Positions 9,232 to 17,721 of a stretch of 64,000 bases of DNA are shown piece after piece. The notes below the pieces were generated by a model. The model saw nothing but the letters and a program-made list of their open reading frames with translations, was not told the origin of the DNA and searched no databases. The position numbers were made by a program, and so were the translations under genes. Location: positions 248,001 through 312,000 of the forward strand of contig CAWKOH010000009.1 in the NCBI GenBank assembly GCA_963851245.1. Direction: 5' to 3'. Source of the DNA: CAWKOH01 sp963851245. Lineage in GTDB: Bacteria; Actinomycetota; Acidimicrobiia; Acidimicrobiales; Palsa-688. Each line of letters opens with the position of its first letter. Position 1 is the first letter of the stretch.

Positions 9232-9304
9232 GCCGATCGCCGAATCTCGCGCCACCTCGGGGGTTGGAGCTGTCTGGTCAGAGGCGCAATATCAGAAGTT
9301 ATGC
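9232..9304 (-). repeat. attC-like recombination site (9.2 kb)
   Basis: On + it reads GCCGATCGCCGAATCTCGCGCC at the left and GGCGCAATATCAGAAGTTATGC at the right. GGCGC and GCGCC form the inner stem, and the outer boxes are GATCG and GTTATGC. Confidence 0.65.
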
Positions 9305-9341
9305 CGCCCATCTCGCGAGCCGAGGTGTCGCATCGAGCAGT

Positions 9342-9836
9342 ATGGGCGGCGTGTCTGGCTGGTTCGCACTCGTCTGGGTTGTCTGGATGCTGCTCGTAGT
9401 GGGGGCCGTCGTCGCAGGCTTTCGCTGGTATAACCGTCCCGCTCACCGGCGCCTGCCAGATCTGACGACCGGCACTCATGCTGGCTCTCGTTACCTTGGC
9501 GGACTGCGGTGGGAGGGCCAAGGCGGCGTAGGTAACGCCACCATGCCTCTGGCAAGGCTTGAGTTGTTCGATTGGGGGGTGAGGGTTGCGCCCAGCGTGG
9601 GCTTTCTTCGAGCGCTCGTCCCTACTTGGGAGGCTCGATACTCGGACCTCGGGACAGCCGACTTGGTCAAAGGCCCGTTCTTCGGGAGTCGGGGCGTCCG
9701 TCTCCGCCTCCATCACGACGACCGGCCGCTCGTGTTCTGGACGTACTCGGATAAGGCGATCCTTGGTGAACTCGCCGGACATGGAGTGAGCGTCACATCG
9801 ACCAGGAGCAAGCTGCCCTGGATGAGTAACCACTGA
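9342..9836 (+). CDS. Hypothetical membrane-anchored protein
   Basis: 164 residues from ATG at 9342. One N-terminal transmembrane helix (WFALVWVVWMLLVVGAVVAG) is followed by a soluble beta-rich domain with MPLARLELFDWGVRVAP and FFGSRGVRLRLHHDDRPLVF, a layout like small PH/GRAM-type domains. An in-frame start at 9183 lies upstream of the repeat and is rejected. Unusually it reads away from the attC-like site on its left. Function unknown. Confidence 0.6.
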   Translation: MGGVSGWFALVWVVWMLLVVGAVVAGFRWYNRPAHRRLPDLTTGTHAGSRYLGGLRWEGQGGVGNATMPLARLELFDWGVRVAPSVGFLRALVPTWEARYSDLGTADLVKGPFFGSRGVRLRLHHDDRPLVFWTYSDKAILGELAGHGVSVTSTRSKLPWMSNH

Positions 9837-9856
9837 GCCACGAGGCGCTCATAGCA

Positions 9857-9923
9857 CCGAGTCTGAGCGGCCGCACGGAGTCCGATCAGTCACTCCCGGC
9901 GGCGCAATATTGAACCGTTCTGC
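9857..9923 (-). repeat. attC-like recombination site (9.9 kb)
   Basis: The right half GGCGCAATATTGAACCGTTCTGC matches the family closely. The left end is degenerate (ACCGAGTCTGAGCGG). It abuts the stop codon of the minus-strand gene at 9926. Confidence 0.6.
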
Positions 9924-9925
9924 AC

Positions 9926-10141
9926 CTACGAACTGGAGCTGAGTTCGGATCGGCGGCGACGCCATAGCTGGACTCCTCCGACCCAGACCCCAGCAGTTCC
10001 GACGATAAGGGCGACGAACCCCGCAAACAGACCGGGTACATAAGCCCAGATAAGGCTGATCCAAACAAGTGCTGCGCCAAACAGAAAGGCGCCCAGACCA
10101 AGCAGCACTGCAGCTACTGCAAAGGCGCCCCGAACATTCAT
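9926..10141 (-). CDS. Two-helix membrane protein
   Basis: 71 residues from ATG at 10141. Two transmembrane helices (FAVAAVLLGLGAFLFGAALV and YVPGLFAGFVALIVGTAGVW) are followed by a basic tail, LWRRRRSELSSSS. A longer in-frame reading to 10222 adds a non-hydrophobic lead. No family. The stop is 2 bases from the attC-like site, the pattern expected of a cassette gene. Confidence 0.6.
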   Translation of the reverse strand: MNVRGAFAVAAVLLGLGAFLFGAALVWISLIWAYVPGLFAGFVALIVGTAGVWVGGVQLWRRRRSELSSSS

Positions 10142-10218
10142 GCACCAGTATCTACGATCGAGCCATGTTGAGACACGGCTAGACGGTTGAAGCGAGCCGA
10201 ACGATGCTCCTAGGGTTG

Positions 10219-10333
10219 TCAAGGGGATTGTTTCGATTGTCGTAAGCGCTGGATTAGACGACGGATGTCGGAGCGTAGGTCTTCGATGCCGTGTAGGCCT
10301 GCGGGTTGGAGGAGGTGGTGAGGATCACGGAAG
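10219..10333 (-). pseudogene. C-terminal half of a small gene split by the IS21 element
   Basis: Reads RDPHHLLQPAGLHGIEDLRS and DIRRLIQRLRQSKQSP-stop. It joins naturally to the N-terminal half at 13166-13292 across the IS21 element, giving a small acidic helical protein (DAVELAETLEYLLERICYLT ... LRSDIRRLIQRL). Function unknown. Confidence 0.45.
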
Positions 10334-10464
10334 GTCCCGCAGACTCGATCACTGAAATCCAGCAGTTCTGAGCGGGGTGGGTGGGCCTGATGGTCCACCA
10401 CCTGGGTGGGGGCTCCCTCGACGCTGTCGGTGTCCAAGCCGCAGATCGAAGGAGCCCCGACCCC

Positions 10465-11838
10465 ATGCTCTCAACTGGAGAAGACGTGGAAGCTGATGCA
10501 TTGTTCAAGCGGGGATGGAAGGTCTCCGCGATCGCTCGTCACCTCGGCCGTGACCGGGGGACGATCGCCAACTATCTGTCGGGCAAGAGCCAGCCGGGTG
10601 TCCGCCGTTCGAGCGCCCCGGATCCGCTGGCGCCGTTCGTGGCCTATGTGAAGGCCCGGTTCGTGGACGACCCGCACGTGTGGGCCTCGGCGCTGTTCGA
10701 CGAGGTCGTCCCCCTCGGCTACGGCGGTTCGTATCCGAGCTTCGTCCGCCAGGTGCGTATGGCCGGGCTGCGCCCCCATTGCGAGGCGTGTTCGGGGGTG
10801 AAGGGCCGCGAGACCACTGACATCGCCCACCCGGCCGGCGAGGAAATCCAATGGGACTGGGCGGAACGCCGCCGGGCCCCGTGGGGCGGGACCTGTTATG
10901 GGTTGTTGGGGACCCTGTCGCATTCGGGACGCACCCGTGAGGTGCTGGCCGAGTCCATGGACCAGCCGCATCTGATCGAGGCCATGGACGGGGTGCTGCG
11001 CCGGCTGGGCGGAACGGCCCGGGTGTGGCGCACCGACCGCCTGGCCACGGTGATCGTGCCCGGCTCCGCCGACGTGCAGGCCAGCTTCGCCCCGGTGGCC
11101 AAGCATTACGGGGCGATCGTGGCGGCCTGTCCGCCGCGGCGGGGGAACCGCAAGGGGACGGTGGAGTGCGGGGTGAAGTTCATGTGCGGCCGGTGGTGGC
11201 GGACCATGACGGCCACCACGCCCGAGGACGCCCAGGTGAGTTTGGACCGGTTCTGGGCCACCACCGGCGACGCCCGTCTGCGCCCGCCGGGCCGTTACGC
11301 CGAGCCCGGCACCTTGGTCGAGGGGGTGCGGCCGGCCTGGCCGACGGTGGGTGAGCTGGCCGACGCGGAAGTGTTGATGGCGTTGCCGGCGGCACCGTTC
11401 CCGGCCACGGTCGAGGTGACCCGGCCCGTCGATGACCGGGCCAGCGTGGCGTTTCGCGGGAACCGCTACTCGGTCAACCCGGGCATGGGCGGCATACAGC
11501 TCTGCTTGCGCCACCGTCTCGGCACCGCCACCGTGGAGATCTTCAGCCCCGCCGGAGCGCTGCTGGTGTCGCACCGTCTGGCCCCACCGGGGGCGGGAGC
11601 GATGGTGCGCACCGCCGAGCATGCCGCCGCTTTGGAGAAGGTGGTGCTCGGCCAGTTCACCTCGGCTCGACCCTGTGACCGCAAGGCCAACCGGCCTCCG
11701 GGGGCCGCCGCGCTGGCCGAGCGGGCCCGCCTGCTCGGCGCTGAAGGCGTCGAACCCAGCGTCGACCTCGAAGGCATGGCGGAGATCATCCGCCTCGCGT
11801 TCCCTGGCAGCACAGAGGTCGGGGAGGTGACCGCGTGA
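10465..11838 (+). CDS. istA: IS21 transposase IstA
   Basis: 457 residues from ATG at 10465, with GAAGGAG upstream at about 10448. The N-terminal helix-turn-helix (FKRGWKVSAIARHLGRDRGT) is followed by the integrase core: EEIQWDWAERR (first Asp), RVWRTDRLATV (second Asp) and NRKGTVECGVKF (Glu). A beta-barrel C-terminal domain follows (SVAFRGNRYSVNPGMGG). IstA cuts and joins the element ends and works with the ATPase IstB, whose start overlaps its stop by 4 bases. Length and motifs are those of an intact enzyme. Confidence 0.9.
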   Translation: MLSTGEDVEADALFKRGWKVSAIARHLGRDRGTIANYLSGKSQPGVRRSSAPDPLAPFVAYVKARFVDDPHVWASALFDEVVPLGYGGSYPSFVRQVRMAGLRPHCEACSGVKGRETTDIAHPAGEEIQWDWAERRRAPWGGTCYGLLGTLSHSGRTREVLAESMDQPHLIEAMDGVLRRLGGTARVWRTDRLATVIVPGSADVQASFAPVAKHYGAIVAACPPRRGNRKGTVECGVKFMCGRWWRTMTATTPEDAQVSLDRFWATTGDARLRPPGRYAEPGTLVEGVRPAWPTVGELADAEVLMALPAAPFPATVEVTRPVDDRASVAFRGNRYSVNPGMGGIQLCLRHRLGTATVEIFSPAGALLVSHRLAPPGAGAMVRTAEHAAALEKVVLGQFTSARPCDRKANRPPGAAALAERARLLGAEGVEPSVDLEGMAEIIRLAFPGSTEVGEVTA

Positions 11839-12620
11839 GCGCGTCGTCTGACTACCAGAAGCTGCGGGCCCATCTGGCGTTTTTGCGTATGGCCGCCGCC
11901 GCCGAAGCACTGCCAGGAGTCCTCGACGAGGCGGCGAAGACCAAGCTCAGCCATTCCGCCTTCTTGGAGCGACTACTCGCAGTCGAGGTCGACGCTGTCG
12001 AGGAGCGCCGCAAGGCCAGCCTGGCCCGCTTCGCGTCGCTGCCCTCCCCGTTCACCCTGGCCGACTTCGACTTCTCCGCCCAGCCAACCGTCGACCCGAA
12101 ACTGATCGCCGAGCTGGCCACGCTGCGCTTCGTGGAGGACGCCACCAACATCTTGTTCATCGGCCCGCCCGGCGTGGGCAAGACCATGCTCGCCGTCGGC
12201 CTCGGCCACGCCGCGGTGGCCGCGGGGATGCGCGTCTACTACACCACCGCCACCGAGCTGGCGGCCCGCTGCCACCGCGCCGCCCTCGAAGGCCGGTGGG
12301 CCACCACCATGCGCTTCTACGCCGGACCTCGGGTCCTCATCGTCGACGAGGTCGGCTACCTGCCCCTTCCCGCCGAGGCCGCGTCCGCCCTGTTCCAAGT
12401 TGTCAGCCAGAGATACCTCAAAGGCAGCATCGTGCTGACTACCAATTTGGGGATCGCCTCGTGGGGCAAGGTATTCGGCGATGACGTCATGGCCGCCGGA
12501 GCCATGTTGGACCGCCTCTTGCACCGCTCGGTCGTCATCAACATCGACGGCGACTCCTACCGCATGCGCTCCCATCGGGCCAGAGCCGAAGCCGCCCGCA
12601 AGGCGGTGGCCAGCTCGTGA
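11835..12620 (+). CDS. istB: IS21 helper ATPase IstB
   Basis: 261 residues, DnaC-like AAA+ ATPase. Walker A is FIGPPGVGKTMLAVGL (about residue 115), Walker B is RVLIVDEVGYLPL, and VVSQRYLKGSIVLTTNLGI holds sensor-1 (TTN). The N-terminal helical domain (LRAHLAFLRMAAAAEALPGV) contacts the transposase. It chooses the target and stimulates IstA. Start GTG in a GTGA overlap with istA. Complete. Confidence 0.93.
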   Translation: MSASSDYQKLRAHLAFLRMAAAAEALPGVLDEAAKTKLSHSAFLERLLAVEVDAVEERRKASLARFASLPSPFTLADFDFSAQPTVDPKLIAELATLRFVEDATNILFIGPPGVGKTMLAVGLGHAAVAAGMRVYYTTATELAARCHRAALEGRWATTMRFYAGPRVLIVDEVGYLPLPAEAASALFQVVSQRYLKGSIVLTTNLGIASWGKVFGDDVMAAGAMLDRLLHRSVVINIDGDSYRMRSHRARAEAARKAVASS

Positions 12621-13087
12621 ACTGCTTCGACCCGGCCGACGCCTGCCCGATGTGCGGAACAGCCCGACCGCCCCGATGGGCGGGAGAGGAACCCTGGCTG
12701 TGCTCGGCCGCTTGCCACCTTGCCTACTTCGAGATCCACCACACCGCAGCCTCGTCGTGTCACGATGCCGTCACGATGACCTGCTCGGTCTGCCAGCACC
12801 GCTTCACCCCCGTCGGCCGTCAAAAGTTCTGCTCCGACGCCTGCCGGGCCGCCGCCTACCGCCGCCGGCGCGACGCCAACCGGCCCGCGCTCACCGTCCC
12901 CAAAGCCCAGCCCCGCCGACCCATCACCGTCTACGAGTGCGACGGTTGCGGCAACCGGGCCCTCGGCGAGCAGAGATGCCCCGACTGCTCCACCTTCATG
13001 CGCAAGATCGGCCTCGGCGGCGAGTGCCCCAGCTGCGGCGACGCAGTCGCCGTGACCGAACTGCTCGCCCAGGAGGTGACCACCTGA
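12617..13087 (+). CDS. Zinc-ribbon accessory protein of the IS21 element
   Basis: 156 residues with five cysteine pairs: ACPMCGTA, LCSAACHLAYF, CSVCQHRF...FCSDACRAAAYRRRR, CDGCGNRALGEQRCPDC and ECPSCGDAV. The FCSDACRAAAYRRR segment is a common zinc-finger motif in actinobacterial mobile elements. The ATG overlaps the istB stop (ATGA-type), so all three genes form one transcript. Its part in transposition is not established; DNA binding is the simplest inference. Confidence 0.7.
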   Translation: MNCFDPADACPMCGTARPPRWAGEEPWLCSAACHLAYFEIHHTAASSCHDAVTMTCSVCQHRFTPVGRQKFCSDACRAAAYRRRRDANRPALTVPKAQPRRPITVYECDGCGNRALGEQRCPDCSTFMRKIGLGGECPSCGDAVAVTELLAQEVTT

Positions 13088-13165
13088 CCAACACCTAAAC
13101 TCAACCCCAAAACCCCACCGATCCCGCTCAACCAACTGCGGGATTTCGGTGATCGACAGTGCGGG

Positions 13166-13292
13166 ATTTCAAAAATCCGCAGCAGAGGGGGTTCTCGATG
13201 GTGGTGGTTAGGTAGCAGATCCGCTCGAGGAGGTACTCGAGGGTTTCGGCGAGCTCGACAGCGTCGAGTACGTCGAGGGTGATGGTGGTCAT
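13166..13292 (-). pseudogene. N-terminal half of the small gene split by IS21
   Basis: Starts at ATG 13292 as MTTITLDVLDAVELAETLEY and LLERICYLTTTIENPLCC, then runs into the IS21 end. The matching tail is at 10219-10333. Function unknown. Confidence 0.45.
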
Positions 13293-13424
13293 GGAGTGGG
13301 CCTTTCCGGTCGGTGTTGTCGACGGCGGGGGTTGCGGCAGGACACAGATGGGCCACTGGGCGGCAAGCTCTTAGTAGGCCAGCGGGGCCCTCGCCGACGA
13401 GATCATGGGTTGGGGGTGGCGGCG

Positions 13425-13490
13425 GGTCGACGGATCGTTCTCAGGACAACCCCGGTGATCTGGGGTGTCAGCCGATTCTCGGGTCAGGCC
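13425..13490 (+). repeat. Direct repeat, left of second IS110 element
   Basis: Contains CGACGGATCGTTCTCAGGAC, a spacer, then GTCAGCCGATTCTCGGGTCA. It is about 85 percent like 14682-14738 in the same orientation, with a gap of about 5 bases. Confidence 0.65.
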
Positions 13491-13510
13491 CGCCAGCCAT
13501 GCGGGGGTGC

Positions 13511-14559
13511 TCAGAGCGGCTTGAGGTAGTAGTAGACCTCGCGGGCGACGTAGCGCTTGAGCACGCGGATGATCTCTTTCTTGGATAGGCCTTCTTTGCT
13601 TCGCCGCTCGACGTAGAGGCGGGTGCGGGGGTCGGAGCTCATGCGGGTGATCACGATGTGCCACAGCGCCGCGTTGGCTTGGCGGTCACCGCCGGGGTTG
13701 AGTCGGTAGCGGACGACCTTGCCCGAGGACGCCTCGATGGGGGCGACCCCGCATAGCCGGGCCCAGGAAGGCTCGGAGCGCAGCCGGTCGGGGTTGTCGC
13801 CGGCGGCGACGAGCAGGGCGGCGGCGGTGTCGATGCCGACCCCGTACAGCGACAGCAGGTCCTCGTGGCCGTCTCGCAGCAGCTGGGTGAGCAGCCGGTC
13901 GATCCCGGCGGTCTCGGCGTCGAGGGCCAGCACCCGCCGTCCCAGAGCCCGCAGGGCGGTCTTGGTGGCGTAGATGACCGGGTCGCTGCCGGCCCGGGGG
14001 CGCATGCCGGCCGCCTGCTTGGCCACCATCCGGCTGGTGAGGCCTTGCAGGGACTGGCGGATCTCTTCTGGGGCGGTGAAACCGAGATGGCGGATCTGGT
14101 TGAGGGTCTTGATCTTGGTGGACTTCGCCGAGCGCTTGGCCACCACCAGCGCCCGGATCGCTTCCACGTTCCCGTCCCGGGTCTTGGCCGCTCCCAGCTG
14201 ACGTTGGCCCTGGGCGGCTCGGGCCGCTTCGATGGCGTCGACCACGTCGGTCTTGCCCTTGCGGCGCCGCTCCTGGCGGTTCGGGCCGGTCCACCTCGAC
14301 CACCGCCACACCCGGCCCGGCGCAGGTAGCGGGCCAGCGGCGCCCCATACGAGCCGGTGCCCTCCACGCCCACCCTGACGATGGTCCCGAAGCTCTTCAA
14401 CCACACCAGCAGCGCCTTGTTGCCCGCCGGGGTGGTCGGGAACTGCTCCACCCCCAACAGGCCGCCGATGCCGTCCAGCGCGGCGGCCACGTTCACATCC
14501 AGATGAGTGTCCACGCCACCAGTCACCGGGCGCGAGGTATCTACGATTGTCAACGCCAT
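13511..14559 (-). pseudogene. IS110 family transposase (second copy type), one frameshift
   Basis: Starts ATG 14559: MALTIVDTSRPVTGGVDTHL. DTHLDVN gives the first Asp, RVGVEGTGSYGAPL the Glu, and GKTDVVDAIEAARAA the remaining Asp residues. The frame slips near 14290-14320 and then runs intact to the C-terminus through SLYGVGIDTAAALLVAAGDN, ARLCGVAPIEASSGK (Ser of the second domain) and RRSKEGLSKKEIIRVLKRYV. It differs clearly from the IS110 enzyme at 6932, so these are two lineages. With the single indel corrected it looks complete (about 348 residues). Confidence 0.85.
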
Positions 14560-14681
14560 CCCTGCCTTTCATTGTTCGGTTCGGGGTGGCACAGCCGCTT
14601 TCGTGCGGCACGGTGGATCGTCCTGTTGGCGCAGGGCGATCCGCCACACTCAACCGGCGGCACCACCACCTGGGACCTGGC

Positions 14682-14738
14682 CGACGAATCGTTCTCAAGA
14701 CAAGCCAGCTGACCGTCAGCCGGTTCTCGAGTCAGACC
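14682..14738 (+). repeat. Direct repeat, right of second IS110 element
   Basis: CGACGAATCGTTCTCAAGAC, then GTCAGCCGGTTCTCGAGTCA. Partner of 13425-13490. Confidence 0.65.
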
Positions 14739-14814
14739 AAACCCAGGCGAGCTGAACGTAACCCCCAACCAACCATCAGCTGGTGGATGCCCGAACAGCT
14801 CCACCTACATCCTC

Positions 14815-14884
14815 TGTGCCGAATCTGCTCGCCCCCGAGGACGTCCTTCGGCTGGACCGGGGAGCGCAATACCGAACGTTCTGC
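14815..14884 (-). repeat. attC-like recombination site (14.8 kb)
   Basis: + strand left TGCCGAATCTGCTCGCC; right GAGCGCAATACCGAACGTTC ending TGC. The right half is the family consensus. Confidence 0.65.
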
Positions 14885-14985
14885 GTGCAGGCTCAAGCCG
14901 TTAGGCAGGGTTCACCAGGCCGACTGGCTCCGCACCCATCCGTGGCGACGGGCCGGTGAAAGCGAGGCCAGGTGCGAGGATGGCT

Positions 14986-15400
14986 TCAGCGCTTCTCCTC
15001 GCCTCCCAGGTAATCGAGGAGTCCCTCGAGAGTCCGGCGCATCTCCTCGGCGCCTTTCTTGGTGCTATAGCGCATGCTTCCGACCATGAGCGGCGTGGTC
15101 GTCACTGAAACCTCTATGTCCACGCGTGTTCTGGCCGTCAGACTCCGGCGTCATCCGAATGGTGTACGTGTCTGTCCGATGGAAGAAGCGGTCCCGGGTT
15201 CGCCATGAGAACTCGCGAGGAACGTCGTCCACGAGGATTTCCCTGTTGACGGAGTAGACATCCATCCACCGGATCAACCAAGGGGTATCAGTCGGTCGGC
15301 CAGGGTCTCCCTCGCCCGCCGGATGGGGACGATTCAGCTTCCCAAACAGCTTTTCTGGCGACGAAGCGATCAATCGGGTGGCATTGAATGTGCTCTTCAT
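14986..15400 (-). pseudogene. SRPBCC (START-like) family protein, frameshifted
   Basis: From ATG 15400: MKSTFNATRLIASSPEKLFG, RWMDVYSVNREILVDDVPRE, then FSWRTRDRFFHRTDTYTIRM, the strand pattern of a SRPBCC ligand-binding fold. Near 15120-15130 the frame slips. One base over it goes on RVDIEVSVTTTPLMVGSMRY and ends GLLDYLGGEEKR-stop, the expected C-terminal helix. One indel gives about 138 residues, normal for the family. Ligand unknown. It is followed about 100 bases later by an attC-like site. Confidence 0.6.
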
Positions 15401-15645
15401 GTCAACTCGGCAACAGGGTATGACGCTCCACCGGCCCTGCAGGTGGATCACGACAGAACAAACACGTCTGGGGTGCCGGCGGCGTAAGAGTCGCCCAGCC
15501 AACCCTGACGTGCCCTATCAACGCCACCGGAGCGCCCCTCGGCAGCCTGGGTGTTCGCCCCGGCAGAAAAGTGCTCGATATCGCCGAGTATCGAGCGCCC
15601 CTGCCGTTCCCCGACCGGCCTTCCGTCCGCTCGTTACAGAACAAT

Positions 15646-16016
15646 ATGCGCTTCCCGCTATCGGTAGCCTCTCTCGCAGTGGATCGGACCGAGTTCAGCA
15701 ACCTCCTGCCCCGTCTGCGGCGACAGCCGAGGATGTGGATTCCAAGCGAGCACTACGCGGCGTTCGTGAGTTTCCTCGATGGTCTCGATATAGCGTCCGG
15801 CGGTGAACTGCTAAACGGGTTTCGCCAATGGCTCGCGGGTCGGAAACAGTCCGCATGTCGTGGTGGGGGCAGATTGAGCGGCGTATCACCGAGCGCGGAG
15901 ACGGTGAGCCCGTAGAGTCCGACATGGTCAATCGGCTATCTCCCGAGGTCAGTGCGAAATGCGTCCGCGCCCTATTCGACGCCCTTGATGAGTTCCTGGC
16001 CCAAGGAGACACCTGA
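15646..16016 (+). pseudogene. Hypothetical protein, one frameshift
   Basis: From ATG 15646: MRFPLSVASLAVDRTEFSNL, SEHYAAFVSFLDGLDIASGG, then a slip near 15835 to ETVRMSWWGQIERRITERGD and ALFDALDEFLAQGDT-stop. The two parts join into about 123 residues with a helical C-terminus. No family recognised. It ends 6 bases before the attC-like site at 16022 but lies on the opposite strand to most cassette genes here. Confidence 0.4.
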
Positions 16017-16021
16017 CTACT

Positions 16022-16095
16022 CCCGATCGCCGAGTATCGGGCGGATCGGGAACCGGGCAGACCCGCCAGGTGACGCTCCCGATGGAACGTTCTGT
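16022..16095 (-). repeat. attC-like recombination site (16.0 kb)
   Basis: + strand left CCGATCGCCGAGTATCGGGC; right GCTCCCGATGGAACGTTCTG. The stop codon at 16098 is just 3 bases outside. Confidence 0.65.
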
Positions 16096-16097
16096 AC

Positions 16098-16448
16098 TTA
16101 GCGAGCTACCCGCCGCCGCCACTCCTCTTGGACCCTCCGGCGCACTTCGACGATCGACGCCCTTGGCGGTCGGAAACGATCGAGAAGCGAAGAGGTGCGA
16201 GTCACCTCGGCGCTGGTATTTAGCTCGGTCTCCCGGGGTGAACTGACAACGTCCCGCAGAGCGCCTACTAGGAGGTCGATCAGTCGCGACGCCTCGGACA
16301 GGCTTACCGGCGTCGAAGCGGTACACACAGAGCCGGTCCAATGGCTAAACACGACTGTGGAACTGGCTGGGTGCCAGGTGATTCGTAGGACGCGATCCTC
16401 ACCTCGGATGTCCGGCAGAACCAGGGTCCGGGTTCTGATCTCCTCCAC
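16098..16448 (-). CDS. Hypothetical cassette protein
   Basis: 116 residues beginning MEEIRTRTLVLPDIRGEDRV. The middle is RITWHPASSTVVFSHWTGSV and VSLSEASRLIDLLVGALRDV, a beta-hairpin then a helix, as in small immunity-like or adaptor folds. The C-terminal half is basic and possibly disordered. No family recognised. It ends against an attC-like site. Confidence 0.5.
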   Translation of the reverse strand: MEEIRTRTLVLPDIRGEDRVLRITWHPASSTVVFSHWTGSVCTASTPVSLSEASRLIDLLVGALRDVVSSPRETELNTSAEVTRTSSLLDRFRPPRASIVEVRRRVQEEWRRRVAR

Positions 16449-16490
16449 GGAGGCAAGTATGACTCAGTCGTGCTCCCGCCGCTACGTGCG

Positions 16491-16568
16491 CACCGATCGC
16501 CATCAAATGGGGCGTCCTGTCCGCTCTCGGGCCCTGTGCGAGAAGGAGCGCAAGACGGAACGTTCGGG
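16491..16568 (-). repeat. attC-like recombination site (16.5 kb)
   Basis: + strand left CACCGATCGCCATC; right GAGCGCAAGACGGAACGTTC. The left half is more diverged than usual. Confidence 0.5.
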
Positions 16569-16697
16569 CGCGATGCTGGAGTCGATGGGATCGCCGGAGA
16601 GCACCTCGATGAGGCCCGGGTGGCAGAAGCGGCTCACGTATGTGATGACCGGTCGCCAGGTCACGACCACGACGGGGAGGGGCCTCTCGGTGGGCAC
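16503..16697 (-). CDS. Possible very small cassette protein
   Basis: 64 codons, MPTERPLPVVVVTWRPVITY then VSRFCHPGLIEVLSGDPIDS. The last 25 codons lie inside the attC-like site. The core is plausible, but shortness and overlap keep this weak. The true start could be upstream. Confidence 0.3.
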   Translation of the reverse strand: MPTERPLPVVVVTWRPVITYVSRFCHPGLIEVLSGDPIDSSIAPERSVLRSFSHRARERTGRPI

Positions 16698-16723
16698 GAT
16701 TATCCCGGCAGAGCGGCTCCGCG

Positions 16724-17478
16724 CTGGTCAAGGTACGTTGCCCCCGATGCGATGCTCCAGCCGCAACGATCTGGCGGCGCTTCGACTATTTCGGCCGTGA
16801 TCTACCCCTGTACTTCACCAAATGCCGCCGCTGTCGTCGCAGACGAGCGATTAACGCAGACGAGGCCGCTTTCCGGCTGTTGGAGGCCGGAGTCACCGAT
16901 CCGATGGAGGTTCTCCACGAAGGGCTACCGGCCGCCGTCGAGGATCACGAGACCGACCATGGCGATCACGCCCGCCACGACGACGACCTGTCCGTGGCAG
17001 AGGCGGAACAGCTGGTGGCCAATCGGCAGCGCGCCTTCGGGAAGAAAAACCGTCTGACCTTTGCTGCCCGCGCCCAACTCGCGGAGTCAGTAGGCAAATC
17101 GGGTAACTCAGAAGAGGCTGCTCGCATATACGAGCAGCTCCTGGTCGATCAACTGGCCGCGGTGGGCCACCAATCTCCAGCGTTGATGTCCAATTGCTAC
17201 CGAGCGGCGGTGTGGACCGCCTATGCCGGGCGCCCTTCGCCGGCACTCAGCGCGCTGCGAGACCTGCTGGCCGACGAGGAACAGATCTTGGGACCCGACC
17301 ACGCCAATACCCTGATCACACGGGCCACCATCGCCCAGCTCATGGACGAAACTGGTGATCGCGATGAAGCACTGGACTTGCTGAGACAGGTCAGCCAGGA
17401 CCAAGTCCGTGTGCTTGGCTCAGAGCACCCGGCCACCGAGGCCACGTTGAAAATTTCGCCGAATGGGAGGGGCGATAG
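16724..17478 (+). pseudogene. Zinc-ribbon plus TPR repeat protein, frameshift at the 3' end
   Basis: The open frame upstream of 16880 is coding-like: VRCPRCDAPATIWRRFDYFG and YFTKCRRCRRRRAINADEAA, a four-Cys zinc ribbon. No ATG/GTG start is clear; CTG at 16724 marks the earliest likely start. After an acidic linker (HETDHGDHARHDDDL) come TPR-type repeats: LAESVGKSGNSEEAARIYEQ, RPSPALSALRDLLADEEQIL and LMDETGDRDEALDLLRQVSQ. Near 17450 an AAAA run shifts the frame. One base over gives NFAEWEGR-stop at 17478, a natural TPR end. The role is probably scaffolding, partner unknown. Confidence 0.5.
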
Positions 17479-17616
17479 GCCGCGACACATATCTACTGAT
17501 CTGGACCGCCGATGCCGCACGACCACAGACACAGCGAAGAACCCGAAGCCGGCTCCGAACGACGGCTCCCCGCCCATCACCGAGGGCGGTGCACCTCTCG
17601 GAAGGCTGCTAGCCGC

Positions 17617-17690
17617 CCAGATCGCCGTTCCTCGGCGGCCCATCGGGCCGAACGTCTGATCGTCGAGCCACGCAATATCGAACGTTCGGT
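17617..17690 (-). repeat. attC-like recombination site (17.6 kb)
   Basis: + strand left CCAGATCGCCGTTCCTCGGC; right CACGCAATATCGAACGTTCG. Confidence 0.65.
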
Positions 17691-17721
17691 GTCCGGAGGA
17701 CGAAGTTGCTGTGGGTCAGCT

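Larger units (their letters stand above)
10334..13168 (+). mobile_element. IS21 family insertion sequence
   Basis: The outer ends are inverted repeats of about 45 bp. The left TCCCGCAGACTCGATCAC plus TGAAATCC and GAGCGGGGT (10335-10382) matches the reverse of the right end (13115-13168, TCCCGCACTGTCGATCAC, CGAAATCC, GAGCGGGAT). GCGGGATTTC is repeated at the right end, like the multiple terminal repeats of IS21 elements. The element carries istA, istB and a zinc-finger gene. It interrupts a small ORF. Exact terminal bases and the target duplication were not resolved. Confidence 0.75.

Noticed and set aside
9186..9833. 215-codon minus-strand frame opposite the 9342 gene
   Set aside because: Composition is Pro/Arg/His-rich without strands or helices; the + strand protein has a clear membrane helix and beta pattern.
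10471..11910. 479-codon minus-strand frame opposite istA
   Set aside because: It is the GC-rich antisense shadow of an intact transposase with all catalytic motifs.
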